Assembly: GCA_002238555.1 (NCBI GenBank)
Contig: MPMO01000019.1
Location: forward strand, 1-64,000
Length of the DNA: 64,000 bases
DNA from: Caldilineaceae bacterium bin34
GTDB taxonomy: Bacteria > Chloroflexota > Anaerolineae > Caldilineales > Caldilineaceae
Direction: 5' to 3'
In this document: piece by piece, positions 1 to 14,205 of the stretch
Layout: the number at the start of each line of letters is the position of its first letter
How positions within the stretch are numbered: the stretch's first letter is position 1
The notes under the pieces: generated by a model
Databases searched by the model: none
The model's input: the letters and a program-made list of their open reading frames with translations, nothing else
What the model was told of the DNA's origin: nothing
Position numbers and translations under genes: made by a program

Positions 1-408
1 AGGATCCGGGACAGGCCCCGGAAACTGACACAGGACACGTACAGGTCGGCCACCAGCTCGCGGAAGGTCTGCGGCCGCTGGCGGGAGGTCACGTCGGGCG
101 GCAGGGGCGAGGCGCTGCCGCGGCAGGGCCTGCACTGCCCACGCCGGGCGGGGCGGCCGGCGGGAGGTCACGTCGGGCGGCAGGGGCGAGGCGCTGCCGC
201 GGCAGGCCTTGCGCTGCCAGCGCTGGACGCGCAGCCGGCCGAGGACGACCAGATGGCGGGGGTAGGTGCCGTTGCGGCGCCAGGCACAGGCTCCGCAATG
301 GGGGCAGGCGCCCGGGTCGTCGGGCAATGCCCGTTGGCGTTCGGGATGGGCAGGGGCTGGGACTGAAGTCCACGACGGGGGGCCTCTTTGGTTGTTGAAG
401 CAAACCAA
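1..408 (-). pseudogene. Transposase N-terminal part, disrupted, runs off left edge
   Basis: One minus-strand frame reads a zinc-finger style transposase N-terminus (ACPHCGACAWRRNGTYPRHL, then VVLGRLRVQRWQRKAC). The frame then breaks at an internal duplication and resumes, in another frame, as DVTSRQRPQTFRELVADLYV up to the window edge. Removing the 79-nt duplication (80-127 versus 159-206) joins the two halves into one continuous protein, so the duplication is the lesion. No ATG is available. A TTG at 406-408 directly follows a stop and has GAGGGG upstream, so it is the best start guess. The C-terminal catalytic domain would lie outside the window, and I cannot assign an IS family with confidence. 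A plausible IS end lies just upstream at 449-471. Confidence 0.6.
80..206. repeat. 48-bp direct duplication, period 79
   Basis: Bases 80-127 and 159-206 are identical over 48 bp. The unit offset of 79 is not a multiple of three, so it shifts the transposase reading frame that crosses it. The sequence just beyond each copy is also similar with one gap, consistent with a tandem duplication of about 79 bp. Confidence 0.85.
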
Positions 409-448
409 TTATCGAGGGCCCCTCGTCCCTTGCCAGCCCGCAACCAAT

Positions 449-471
449 ATCAACGAGATTGAAACAGTGCC
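449..471. repeat. 23-bp motif shared with 56985-57007 (possible IS end)
   Basis: The segment ending GATTGAAACAGTGCC recurs at 56985-57007 with one mismatch. Here it sits just upstream of the transposase remnant, where the terminal repeat of its insertion sequence would be expected. Calling it an IS end is inference, since the other end is outside the window. Confidence 0.45.
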
Positions 472-564
472 ACATCTCCTTGCGCAGAGCTCGAAAGTGA
501 ACCGAAGCAGTTACTATCATGGGATGGTTGGAGATTGTCATGTCAACCGGGAATCATCTACCAC

Positions 565-3500
565 ATGTCCCATTTGCACGAAGCCCTTGACCGCCTGCGC
601 GAGTTGGCCACGGATCCGTTCGACCAGGGCCGCCGCTTCGAGCGGCTGATCAAGACGGCCCTGCAGAAGCACCCGGGCATCTACGGCGACCGGTTCGAGG
701 AGGTCCGACTGTGGAGCGAGTGGCCAGAGCGGGACGGTCCGGACCGCGGCATCGACCTGGTGGCCCGGGAACGGGATGGCGGCCACTGCGCCATCCAGTG
801 CAAGTTCTTCGCCCCGGATCGCCCGGTACCCAAGTCCGAAATTGACAAGTTCATCTCGGCTTCGGACCGCGAGGTCTTCACCAGCCGGCTGATCGTGAAC
901 ACGGGCGGGGTCATCCGGAGCAACACGCTCAAGACCCTGGAGCAGCTCAAGACCCCCTGCCGGGTGCTGGAACTGGCGGACCTGGCCGCTTGGCCGGTGG
1001 ACGACTGGCGGAACTTCGTTGAGGAACCGGAACGGCTGGACTTCACCCGCACGCGGTACACGCCCTTTCCCTATCAGCAGGAGGCCGTGGAGGTCGTGGT
1101 GCAGGGCTTCCGGCAACATGATCGGGGACAGCTCATCCTGCCCTGTGGCACCGGCAAGACCGCGGTGACGCTGTGGATCGCGGAAACCATGGTCGGCCGC
1201 GGGGGACGCGTGCTGTATCTGGTGCCGTCCATCTCCCTGATGGCCCAGACCATGCGGGAATGGGCCTGGCAGAAGTCCGTCGGCCACCGCTACATCGGCA
1301 TCTGCTCCGACACGCGTGCCGGCCGCAACGACGAGGACGCGTCCCTGCTCGAACTGGACCTGCCCGTCACCACGGATCCGGAGCACATTGCGGCCGGACT
1401 GAAGCAAACGGCCAACGAGGCTCTGACGGTAGTCTTTTGCACCTACCAGTCCCTGGAATTGGTGGCCCGGGCCCAGGAAGGCGGTGCACCCGACTTTGAC
1501 TTGGTGGTGGCGGACGAGGCCCACCGCACGACCGGCGCGGACAACCCCGTCAAGCCCGGAACGGATGCCAAGTCGTCATCACCGTTCCAGCTGGTGCACG
1601 ATCCGCAGCACATCCGCGCCGCCAAGCGGCTGTACGCCACGGCCACCCCGCGGCTGTATACCGAGTCGGCCAAGAAACGGGCCTCGCAACAGGAGATGAC
1701 CATCTACTCGATGGACGACGAGGCGGTCTACGGCCCCGAGTTCCATCGCATGACCTTCTCGGAGGCCGTCGAGGGGGGATGGCTGACCGACTATCGGGTG
1801 GCCATCCTCACGCTCTCCGCGACCGAGCTTGAAGAATGGATGGCCAACCTGTTGGCGCGGGAACGGGCCTCGGGTTTGAACCTGGAAGACGCCGCCCTGT
1901 TCCTGGGGTGCTGGGACGCCTTGGCCGACCCGGAGGGCCGGCTTTCCGGACGCTACCGTACGGGGGACATGCACAATCCCGTCCGTCGGGCCATCGCGTT
2001 CTCCAACACCATTCGGCAATCCAGGCTGGTGGCCAGTCACTGGAACCCGGTGATCGACACCGTGCGCGACCGGGCGGACGAAGGGGAAAGGACCCGGTTG
2101 CTGGACTGCGAGGTGCGGCATGTGGACGGCACCTTCAATTCCCTGGACCGGACCCGCCTCCTGTCCTGGCTGTCGGAAGGGTCCGACGACGGCTGCCGCA
2201 TTCTGTCGAACGCCCGGTGCCTGACGGAGGGCGTGGATGTACCCGCCCTGGATGCCGTGCTGTTCATGCATCCCCGGAAGTCGCAGATCGACGTGGTGCA
2301 GGCCGTGGGCCGGGTCATGCGCCGCGCGCCCGGCAAGGAGTACGGCTACATCATCCTGCCGGTCGTGGTACCCGAGGGCGTTGATCCGGAGCAGGCACTG
2401 AACGACAACCAGACCTTCAAGGTAGTCTGGGACGTGCTGCGCGCCCTGCGTTCCCATGACGAGCGTCTGGATGCCGAGATCAATTCGCTGGACTTGAACC
2501 GCGGAGGCAGCGAACGCATCTTCGTCGTCAAACCGCCGCCACCCGATGTTGATCCGATCCTCCAGATCCCGCTGGACCTGCTGTACGACATTCCGCCGGG
2601 GGCCATCTATTCCCGCATCGTCGAGAAGTGCGGCGACCGGCAGTACTGGCCGCGCTGGGCCGAGGACGTGGCCGGCATCGCGGACCGCATTCGCGCCCGC
2701 GTGACCGGACTGGTTGACGATCCGGAACGCATCACCCTGCAACAGGGGTTCCGGGACTTCCTGTCCGACATGCGGCGCACGCTCAACCCGTCCGTGTCCG
2801 AAGCGGACGTGGTGGCGATGGTGGCGCAGCACCTGGTCACCGGACCGGTGTTCCAGGCGCTGTTTGCGAACTACGAGTTCGCGGCCCACAACCCCGTGTC
2901 GCGGGCCCTGGACCGGTTGGTCGGGTTGCTGGAGGCCGAGGGGCTGGAGAACGAAACCAGGGATCTGGAGCCGTTCTACGAGTCGGTGCGGCGACGCGCC
3001 CGGAGCCTGGACAATGCCGAAGCCCGGCAGACCGTGCTGCTGGAACTCTACGAGCGCTTCTTCTCAGTGGCACTTCGCAAGGATGCCGAGAGACTGGGCA
3101 TTGTCTACACCCCGGTCGAGCTGGTGGATTTCCTGTTGCAGTCGGCCGACGACGCGCTGCGCCGGCATCTGGGCCGCAGCATAAGCGATGTCAACGTGCA
3201 CATCCTGGATCCGTTCACGGGCACCGGCACGTTCATCGTGCGTCTTCTGCAGAACCCGAAGCTGATGCGGGATGCAGACCTTGTGCGGAAGTTCAGCAAG
3301 GAACTGCACGCCAACGAGATTGTGCTGTTGGCCTATTACATCGCCGCCATCAACATCGAGGAGGCATATCACGGAAGGTTGGCCATTGACGCGGAGTACC
3401 AGCCCTTCGGCGGTATAGCGTTGGCCGACACCTTCACGCTGGCCGAAGGCGAAAGCCAATTTGCAGAGACCATGCCAGACAACAGCGAGAGGGTCGAGGC

Positions 3501-5334
3501 ACAGCAAGCCAGCCCCGTTCAGGTGGTTGTGGGCAATCCACCGTATTCAGCCAAGCAGCAGAACGCAACGGATGACAACCCCAATGTGGTCTACTCACAC
3601 TTGACTGGACATATTGAGGCAACCTATGCAAATGCGAGTAGTGCAGGGACGAAAGTGACTCTTTACGATAGCTACAAGTTGGCTCTGCGCTGGTCCAGCG
3701 ATCGCATTGGAGACGAAGGTGTGATCGCGTTCGTCACCAACGCATCCTTCCTGCGCGGTAACGCCGATGCAGGTGTTCGTGCCTGCCTGGTGGAAGAGTT
3801 CGCCGCGATCTATGTGTTTGACCTGCGGGGCAACCAGCGTACCCAAGGTGAGGTTTCTCGCCGCGAAGGTGGCAAAGTGTTCGGTTCCGGCTCGCGGGCA
3901 CCGATTGTGCTGTCCGTGCTGGTCAAGGATCCGAAGCACGAGGGACCGGCGCGCATCCACTACCGGGACGTAGGGGACTACCTGACCCGTGAACAGAAGT
4001 TGGCACAGGTGCGAGAGTTCAGCTCCATCGATGGAATCACAGGCCAGGATGGCTGGACTACCATCAAGCCGGATGACCACTACGACTGGTTTGACCAGCG
4101 CGATCCAGGCTACGAAGCATTAATGCCGTTGGCCATCAAGAATGAGAAAGGACAAGCTAATCCATCTTCAGCATTTTCTCTGTTCTCAATGGGAGTCCAG
4201 ACAAATAGAGATTCTTGGCTATACAGTTTTGATCAAAATTGTCTGTGGGCGCGCGTGCAGGACATGTTTGCTTTCTACGAGAAACGCCGGCAATACATAG
4301 CTGAGGGGCTCCTCACACATGAAGCAGCACAAGCTAATGACGCTCCTACCCAAATCAAGTGGACAGTGAGTTTGAAAAATCATCTTGTCCGAAACCGAAA
4401 GTTGCAGCCGTCAATTCAGCATCTCCGCCTTGGGTCTTACCGGCCTTTCATACGACAGAATCTGTATTTCGACCGAAGGGTAATCGAGAGAGTGTTCCGT
4501 CTCCATGCCATGTTCCCCACCGCCGACACTCCGAACCAAGTGATCTCAGTACCAGGCCGAGGAAACACCATCTTCTCAGTATTGATCACCAACACGATCC
4601 CTGACCTGAACTTGATGCAGGCAGGTGCTCAAAGTTTTTCCCGCTGGTCATACCGAAAGGTCGACGCGGACGACTGGACGGATCAAGTCGGACCCAATAC
4701 CGTGATCATCGACGGCTACGAACGCACCGACAACATCACCGACTGGTGCCTACAACAATTCCAGTCCCACTACAGTGACCTGTCTATCACCAAGAACGAC
4801 ATCTGGCACTACATCTACGGGGTACTCCATGCCCCAGACTACCGTGAACGATTCGCACCGGACCTTTCCAAGGATCTGCCGCGCATTCCCTTTGCATCCG
4901 ATTTCACCGCTTTTCGGAATGCCGGTGCACGGTTGTCCGACCTGCACCTTGGATTTGAAACCTGTCGTCCCTGGCCGGCGGAGTTCCAACAGGCCGGGGA
5001 TAGTTCTCAGATCTGGAAATTGACCCGCCCGATGCGCTGGCTGGACAAGGCCCTGCGTGACAGCTTGCAGGTCACGCCGTATGTCGTCATGCACTGCATC
5101 CCGGCCGAGGCACACGACTACAGCGTGAACGGTCGCACACCGCTGGAATGGGCTGTCGCCCGGCTCCGCTTCCGCACGGACCGGGAGAGCGGCATCGTCA
5201 ACGATCCCAACGCATGGTTCGCCGCCGACCCGGAGGAGTTAGGACTGTACCTGGCCCGTCTGGTCACGGTGTCCGTGGAGTCGGCCCGCATCATCCGCAA
5301 CTTGCCAGCTTCGCTACACTCGGCGACCAGTTGA
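565..5334 (+). CDS. Type ISP restriction-modification enzyme (single-chain nuclease-helicase-methyltransferase)
   Basis: The 1589-residue protein has the domain order of Type ISP enzymes such as LlaGI and LlaBIII (about 1580 residues). An Mrr-like nuclease has D64 of GID and Q78/K80 of AIQCK. A superfamily 2 helicase has CGTGKT at 194-199, DEAH at 317-320 and QAVGRVMRRAPGK near 578-590. A coupler follows, then an N6-adenine methyltransferase with ILDPFTGTGTF near 880 and NPPY at 991-994, and a C-terminal target-recognition region. All key motifs are present, so it looks active for methylation, translocation and cleavage. The ATG at 565 is preferred because it opens the conserved part; a TTG at 535 would add ten residues. 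No separate specificity subunit is needed. From about 3.6 kb the base composition drops, as is common for exchangeable recognition domains. It lies between a transposase remnant and a foreign-looking gene. Confidence 0.93.
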   Translation: MSHLHEALDRLRELATDPFDQGRRFERLIKTALQKHPGIYGDRFEEVRLWSEWPERDGPDRGIDLVARERDGGHCAIQCKFFAPDRPVPKSEIDKFISASDREVFTSRLIVNTGGVIRSNTLKTLEQLKTPCRVLELADLAAWPVDDWRNFVEEPERLDFTRTRYTPFPYQQEAVEVVVQGFRQHDRGQLILPCGTGKTAVTLWIAETMVGRGGRVLYLVPSISLMAQTMREWAWQKSVGHRYIGICSDTRAGRNDEDASLLELDLPVTTDPEHIAAGLKQTANEALTVVFCTYQSLELVARAQEGGAPDFDLVVADEAHRTTGADNPVKPGTDAKSSSPFQLVHDPQHIRAAKRLYATATPRLYTESAKKRASQQEMTIYSMDDEAVYGPEFHRMTFSEAVEGGWLTDYRVAILTLSATELEEWMANLLARERASGLNLEDAALFLGCWDALADPEGRLSGRYRTGDMHNPVRRAIAFSNTIRQSRLVASHWNPVIDTVRDRADEGERTRLLDCEVRHVDGTFNSLDRTRLLSWLSEGSDDGCRILSNARCLTEGVDVPALDAVLFMHPRKSQIDVVQAVGRVMRRAPGKEYGYIILPVVVPEGVDPEQALNDNQTFKVVWDVLRALRSHDERLDAEINSLDLNRGGSERIFVVKPPPPDVDPILQIPLDLLYDIPPGAIYSRIVEKCGDRQYWPRWAEDVAGIADRIRARVTGLVDDPERITLQQGFRDFLSDMRRTLNPSVSEADVVAMVAQHLVTGPVFQALFANYEFAAHNPVSRALDRLVGLLEAEGLENETRDLEPFYESVRRRARSLDNAEARQTVLLELYERFFSVALRKDAERLGIVYTPVELVDFLLQSADDALRRHLGRSISDVNVHILDPFTGTGTFIVRLLQNPKLMRDADLVRKFSKELHANEIVLLAYYIAAINIEEAYHGRLAIDAEYQPFGGIALADTFTLAEGESQFAETMPDNSERVEAQQASPVQVVVGNPPYSAKQQNATDDNPNVVYSHLTGHIEATYANASSAGTKVTLYDSYKLALRWSSDRIGDEGVIAFVTNASFLRGNADAGVRACLVEEFAAIYVFDLRGNQRTQGEVSRREGGKVFGSGSRAPIVLSVLVKDPKHEGPARIHYRDVGDYLTREQKLAQVREFSSIDGITGQDGWTTIKPDDHYDWFDQRDPGYEALMPLAIKNEKGQANPSSAFSLFSMGVQTNRDSWLYSFDQNCLWARVQDMFAFYEKRRQYIAEGLLTHEAAQANDAPTQIKWTVSLKNHLVRNRKLQPSIQHLRLGSYRPFIRQNLYFDRRVIERVFRLHAMFPTADTPNQVISVPGRGNTIFSVLITNTIPDLNLMQAGAQSFSRWSYRKVDADDWTDQVGPNTVIIDGYERTDNITDWCLQQFQSHYSDLSITKNDIWHYIYGVLHAPDYRERFAPDLSKDLPRIPFASDFTAFRNAGARLSDLHLGFETCRPWPAEFQQAGDSSQIWKLTRPMRWLDKALRDSLQVTPYVVMHCIPAEAHDYSVNGRTPLEWAVARLRFRTDRESGIVNDPNAWFAADPEELGLYLARLVTVSVESARIIRNLPASLHSATS

Positions 5335-5385
5335 TTCTGGATCGTTACCGACCACTTTGGATTCCAAGTATTCTACGGTGAGACT

Positions 5386-6315
5386 CTACTCCGGGTCCGT
5401 TGAGTATTCAATATCAATTTCCCGGACCCTATCCTTGAGTTCCAATAGTTTGCGCCCCACAAAATCCGTGAAAATATTCGCATCCTCGTCGTTCAACTTG
5501 CCTTCCCCATGTTTTTCAAAGTACTCCCTAAGATATGTTAGGGGATATTCAATCTCGCTGATTTGATACTCAACCCATTCATACGTACCGGTAGCTGCGC
5601 GCTTTTTCAAAGCTGATTTAAGTTTATCAACGGTGTCTATAAACGATCGAATAGACCCTCCGCCAAATTCCCACGGCTTGGCAGATGTGCCGGGAATGGA
5701 CTCAAACACTTTATGGATAAAAAATTTAATATCATATGAAAACAAATCTTCCAACTTCTCTTCTCGAAATTGCTGCCGATGTTCCATCTCTTTCTCCCTC
5801 AGTGCTTGAATCAGATTCTTAAGGATCTTCTCAAGTTGCCCATGCTGGATGTTGAGAAGACTATCTAGATTGACCGTCTTGTATATATGGCCACCGTCCC
5901 GATCATGTTTCATCAATTGGAAACCTTTGTTACTGAGAGTGGTTCGATTGATGAAAATGAAACTCTTGCCATTTCCACGATTTGTTGGGTGGCCAACTGC
6001 ATCGTTACGAATTTGTCGGATTTTGTTTAACTGGGGACACAATTCAAACTGAAAATCAAGTGCATAACACAGGTCACGCACAGCATCCTGTTGGAGGATG
6101 AGAGCCTGCATATATCCATACACAAGGAGGTATGATGACCCAAAACCCGACTCGTTTGGCCTCTCATTGTGCGCTTGAAAAGCCATCTCAGTGTCTCCAA
6201 TTACATCCAAGCTGGAACACATCATGTAGTAAGCAGCAGGCTTATTGAAAATCTCGCGATGTTTACGCGGAGCATTGATCAGGTTACGGATCTGCTGTTC
6301 AAGATCTGTGATCAT
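5386..6315 (-). CDS. Uncharacterised protein with a HEPN-like Rx5H motif
   Basis: This 309-residue protein is not recognised as a named family. Residues 60-110 are helical in character and contain RNDAVGH (R103 to H109), the Rx4-6H spacing typical of HEPN ribonucleases. Downstream are charged, helix-rich stretches (around 180-210 and the C-terminus). The gene is clearly AT-richer than its neighbours, suggesting recent transfer. It ends 51 nt from the end of the convergent Type ISP gene, so the two may form a defence pair, but that is inferred from position only. The frame stays open upstream to 6567 without homologous-looking sequence. The ATG at 6315 was chosen because the recognisable composition starts there, although no strong ribosome-binding site precedes it. 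The ribonuclease role is a hypothesis. Confidence 0.65.
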   Translation of the reverse strand: MITDLEQQIRNLINAPRKHREIFNKPAAYYMMCSSLDVIGDTEMAFQAHNERPNESGFGSSYLLVYGYMQALILQQDAVRDLCYALDFQFELCPQLNKIRQIRNDAVGHPTNRGNGKSFIFINRTTLSNKGFQLMKHDRDGGHIYKTVNLDSLLNIQHGQLEKILKNLIQALREKEMEHRQQFREEKLEDLFSYDIKFFIHKVFESIPGTSAKPWEFGGGSIRSFIDTVDKLKSALKKRAATGTYEWVEYQISEIEYPLTYLREYFEKHGEGKLNDEDANIFTDFVGRKLLELKDRVREIDIEYSTDPE

Positions 6316-6731
6316 AGATATCTCGGTGCGAGCCCCTGTGTGTTGAAGTGACGTAACTGTTTGGTAACTGTGTTGAAAGTCGAGCTTGGTTGAGAAAATT
6401 GTTTCTGGACACAGTTGGTGCAGTTTGGCACTACAATTTAAGTCGTTATAGCATTGTCCGTCTTGTCCTGCCCTACTTTGTTTAAGGTCTCCATCGTCCT
6501 TAGTGGCCGAAGGTGCTGCGCTTTGCCCGCACCCGCCCGGACAATGGTAACTGCGACTAACCGTCAAGTATGACCTGGCCTGTAGGCTCTCTGCTTCGAG
6601 GGGGAGGGTTCAGGTAACGCAGCGTGGTCCTGCGCGTGCCCGCGCAGCCCGACAGGTTCTGGCTTGATTGCACCTTGGTGGCGTTACCACTTTACCGACA
6701 ACCCGTCAACTGCATCACCGTTACTGTAGGA
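6316..6731. other. Intergenic region downstream of gltD
   Basis: No supported gene. It contains a GC-rich hairpin (CTGCGCG at 6630-6636 and CGCGCAG at 6641-6647, loop TGCC), inside a wider GTAACGC/GCGTTAC inverted pair. There is no T-run, so a terminator role for gltD is unproven. The upstream frame extension of the neighbouring HEPN-like gene crosses part of it but looks non-coding. Confidence 0.5.
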
Positions 6732-8228
6732 TTAGGGCAGACTCGTTTCTCCCATCAGATAGCGATCACACTCCCGGGCCGCGCCCCGGCCCTCGTTGAT
6801 CGCCCATACCACCAGGCTCTGCCCGCGCCGCATGTCCCCTGCCGCAAAGACACCGGGCACGTTCGTGGCGAACTGCCCGTATTCGGCCTGGGCGTTGGAG
6901 CGCGCGTCCCGCTCCACACCCAGTTGCTCAAGCACGGGGTTTTCCGGCCCCAGAAAGCCCATCGCCAGCAGGACCAGGTGGGCCGGCCACACCTTTTCGG
7001 ATCCCGGAACCTCCTGCAACTGCCATCCACCGTCCTCACCCGGTTCCCATTCGATCATGACCGTATGCAGTTCCTTCAGTTTCCCCTGTTCGTTGCCTAC
7101 GAAGCGCTTGGTGCTGATCAGGAACGTGCGCGGATCCGCGCCGAAGCGTTCCGCCGCTTCCGCATGGCCATAGTCCACACGGAAAATTCGCGGCCACTCC
7201 GGCCACGGGTTGTTGGGAGCCCGGTCCGGCGGCGGCTTGGGCAGGATTTCGAACATGTTGACGCTCCGGCAGCCATGGCGCATCGAAGTCCCCAGGCAGT
7301 CGTTGCCGGTGTCCCCGCCGCCGATGACGATCACGTCCTTGTCCTCTGCCGAGATGAACGGATAGCTGTACCCTTCGCCCGGTACCGAACCGTGCTTGTC
7401 GTCCAGCACCTGCTTCGTGTTCCCGTGCAGGAATTCCATGGCATAGTGGACGCCGTCCAGTTCCCTGCCCTCAATCGGCAGATCGCGGGGGTTGGTCGCA
7501 CCGCCGCAGAGAACCACCGCGTCATTGTCCTCCCGCAACCTGTCCGCCGGGATGTCCTTGCCCACCTCGCAGTTGGTCACGAAGGTCACGCCTTCGGCAC
7601 ACATCAGATCCACGCGTCGCTGGACCGTCTCCTTCTCCAGCTTCATGTTCGGAATGCCGTACATCAGCAGTCCGCCGATCCGATCCGCCCGTTCGTAAAC
7701 GGTGACCGTGTGCCCGGCCGAGTTGAGTTGCGCGGCGCACGCCAACCCCGCCGGCCCCGATCCGACCACTGCAATTCGCTTGCCCGTGCGGACCGCGGGC
7801 GGCTGCGGCACAACCCAGCCCTCTTCAAAGCCCCGGTCGATGATCGCGCACTCGATGCTCTTGATCGTGACGGGCGGCTCGATCAGGCCCAACGTGCAGG
7901 AGCCTTCGCACGGGGCCGGGCAGACCCGACCCGTGAACTCGGGAAAGTTGTTCGTGGCGTGGAGACGCGCCAGCGCCTCGCGCCAGCGATCCTGGTAGAC
8001 CAGGTCGTTCCACTCCGGAATGAGATTGTTGATGGGGCAACCGCCTTCCGGCATCGTCCCCGTATGGCAAAACGGGATGCCGCAGTCCATGCAGCGGGCA
8101 CCCTGCTGCTGCAGATCCCCTGTCGACAGGTGCAGGTGGAACTCATCCCAATCCTGAATTCGTTCCAGCGGCGGGCGTTCCGGCACGGGCTGCTGCTCGA
8201 ATTCAAGAAAGCCGGTTGGTTTACCCAT
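6732..8228 (-). CDS. gltD: Glutamate synthase small subunit (NADPH/NADH)
   Basis: This 498-residue subunit supplies electrons from NAD(P)H through FAD and iron-sulfur centres to the large subunit, which converts 2-oxoglutarate and glutamine into two glutamates. The N-terminus has the cysteine-rich clusters [12 protein letters not shown] and [13 protein letters not shown]. An FAD-binding [10 protein letters not shown] motif and an NAD(P)H-binding GGGDTGNDC motif follow. The start is fixed by AGGAG eight bases upstream of ATG 8228; an earlier in-frame ATG at 8261 has no such site. It follows gltB by 64 nt on the same strand and should be cotranscribed with it. Length and motifs are normal for the family. 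Confidence 0.97.
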   Translation of the reverse strand: MGKPTGFLEFEQQPVPERPPLERIQDWDEFHLHLSTGDLQQQGARCMDCGIPFCHTGTMPEGGCPINNLIPEWNDLVYQDRWREALARLHATNNFPEFTGRVCPAPCEGSCTLGLIEPPVTIKSIECAIIDRGFEEGWVVPQPPAVRTGKRIAVVGSGPAGLACAAQLNSAGHTVTVYERADRIGGLLMYGIPNMKLEKETVQRRVDLMCAEGVTFVTNCEVGKDIPADRLREDNDAVVLCGGATNPRDLPIEGRELDGVHYAMEFLHGNTKQVLDDKHGSVPGEGYSYPFISAEDKDVIVIGGGDTGNDCLGTSMRHGCRSVNMFEILPKPPPDRAPNNPWPEWPRIFRVDYGHAEAAERFGADPRTFLISTKRFVGNEQGKLKELHTVMIEWEPGEDGGWQLQEVPGSEKVWPAHLVLLAMGFLGPENPVLEQLGVERDARSNAQAEYGQFATNVPGVFAAGDMRRGQSLVVWAINEGRGAARECDRYLMGETSLP

Positions 8229-8292
8229 TGATGATGCTCCTGACTGGGTATTGCGAGTCAATACCCTGTGTCCAACTGTTCCTGCGCAATGC

Positions 8293-13086
<4,794 letters not shown>

Positions 13087-14205
13087 AACGACATCTCCTC
13101 AGAATTTGCTCTGCGTGCGAGTCATTGTGCTGAACGGGGGACGGACTGGTCACGTCGTCGGCTGCGGTGGTTTGCAGGTGACAACGGATGCACAGCAAGC
13201 GCGTCTGCGCAGACGGGATGACATCGTGTGTCAGCCTTGCGTTCAGGCCAAATTAGGGAGAATCCAAACTGACATCGTATCAAATAACCGAAGGGGTATG
13301 CAAAATTGATTCAAGTCGTGGATTTGTTGGTTCTTGTAAGTCTATCGGTCTGGAATTCAGAATAAATTGCTGCCGGCGTGGAAAATCTGGCTCAACTTGG
13401 CGATTTTATTGACAGAGACCTTGCAGATGTGCCGACATCTCGCCTGTCAGCCGACGGGCGTGCATCATGCATGCCCCTCGGACAGGGAATGGGGCGGGAC
13501 TGTGTCCACACGGTCCTGGACGGCTTTACGGTGCATGGTCGAGTCCCTGGACTCTATAGGCAAAAGGGCTGAGCTGCCAAAGACGGAATCCGGTGGAATC
13601 AACGAACCTCAAGCAACTGGCCGGGATCTCCTCGTTGCGCGGGCCAAGCGTAGGCGCCCCTTGCCGAGGAGGTCCGCACTATCCATGCCATGTCTGGACC
13701 ACGCGTGCAGAGCAGGCTGGGTTCCCCCCCGCGTCCGGTGTTTGCGGCCCCGTCGCAGGCGGTGGGCGACCGGCTACCGGCAGAAGTCTTGCGGGCGGTG
13801 TCCGCGTGCTTCTGGCGGTCGTGGGACCGACGAATGAGGATGGGAGTTCTGCTATCGGTCCCTCCTTCGTGCGGCTGGCGGTGCAGGTTCGGTGACGGTA
13901 GGACCTGCTTGCCTCTGACAGAATCGGCCCTAAAGGTTCAGCTTTCAGCGAACAGTTACTACCCCCTTCGTGACCAAGCCGCAACTGGCCCCCTGCGCAT
14001 GCCGGTCGGGGCGCAGAGAGACTTGGCCTGTTTGTACTGGCGACCGCCACCACCAGTGGATGGCCCAGTGCTGTCACTACCCTCGACAATACCGCCAACC
14101 GAATCAACTACAACTGTAGTAGTAGTTGAGAGTGTTTTGGACTCATTCCAGCTCCTGGAGCTACAAACTGCTGGACCGGAAGCCGATCAGGTTTCAAACT
14201 GCTCC
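13087..14205. other. Long intergenic region upstream of gltB
   Basis: About 1.1 kb with no gene I can support. Open frames here (for example 13367-13837 plus, 13679-14107 minus) are short, arginine/proline-rich and without recognisable motifs. The base composition is patchy, with AT-rich stretches at 13260-13400 and 14090-14200, as in decayed insertion material. No tRNA, hairpin terminator or CRISPR was found. Confidence 0.5.
13274..13303 (-). promoter_or_regulatory. Candidate promoter for gltBD
   Basis: On the minus strand, TTGCAT (13298-13303) and TACGAT (13274-13279) are separated by 18 nt and point toward gltB, about 190 nt upstream of its start. The match to the sigma-70 consensus is moderate, and it is the best pair noticed in the AT-richer stretch of this gap. 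Confidence 0.3.

Noticed and set aside
449..471. Possible CRISPR repeat (GATTGAAAC core)
   Set aside because: There is a single copy here and a single copy 56 kb away, with no spacer-repeat array.
6316..6567. Upstream extension of the HEPN-like gene
   Set aside because: The frame is open, but its composition is unlike the rest of the protein and the ATG at 6315 fits better.
13367..13837. 156-codon frame upstream of gltB
   Set aside because: No ribosome-binding site, arginine-rich composition and no recognisable motif; treated as non-coding.
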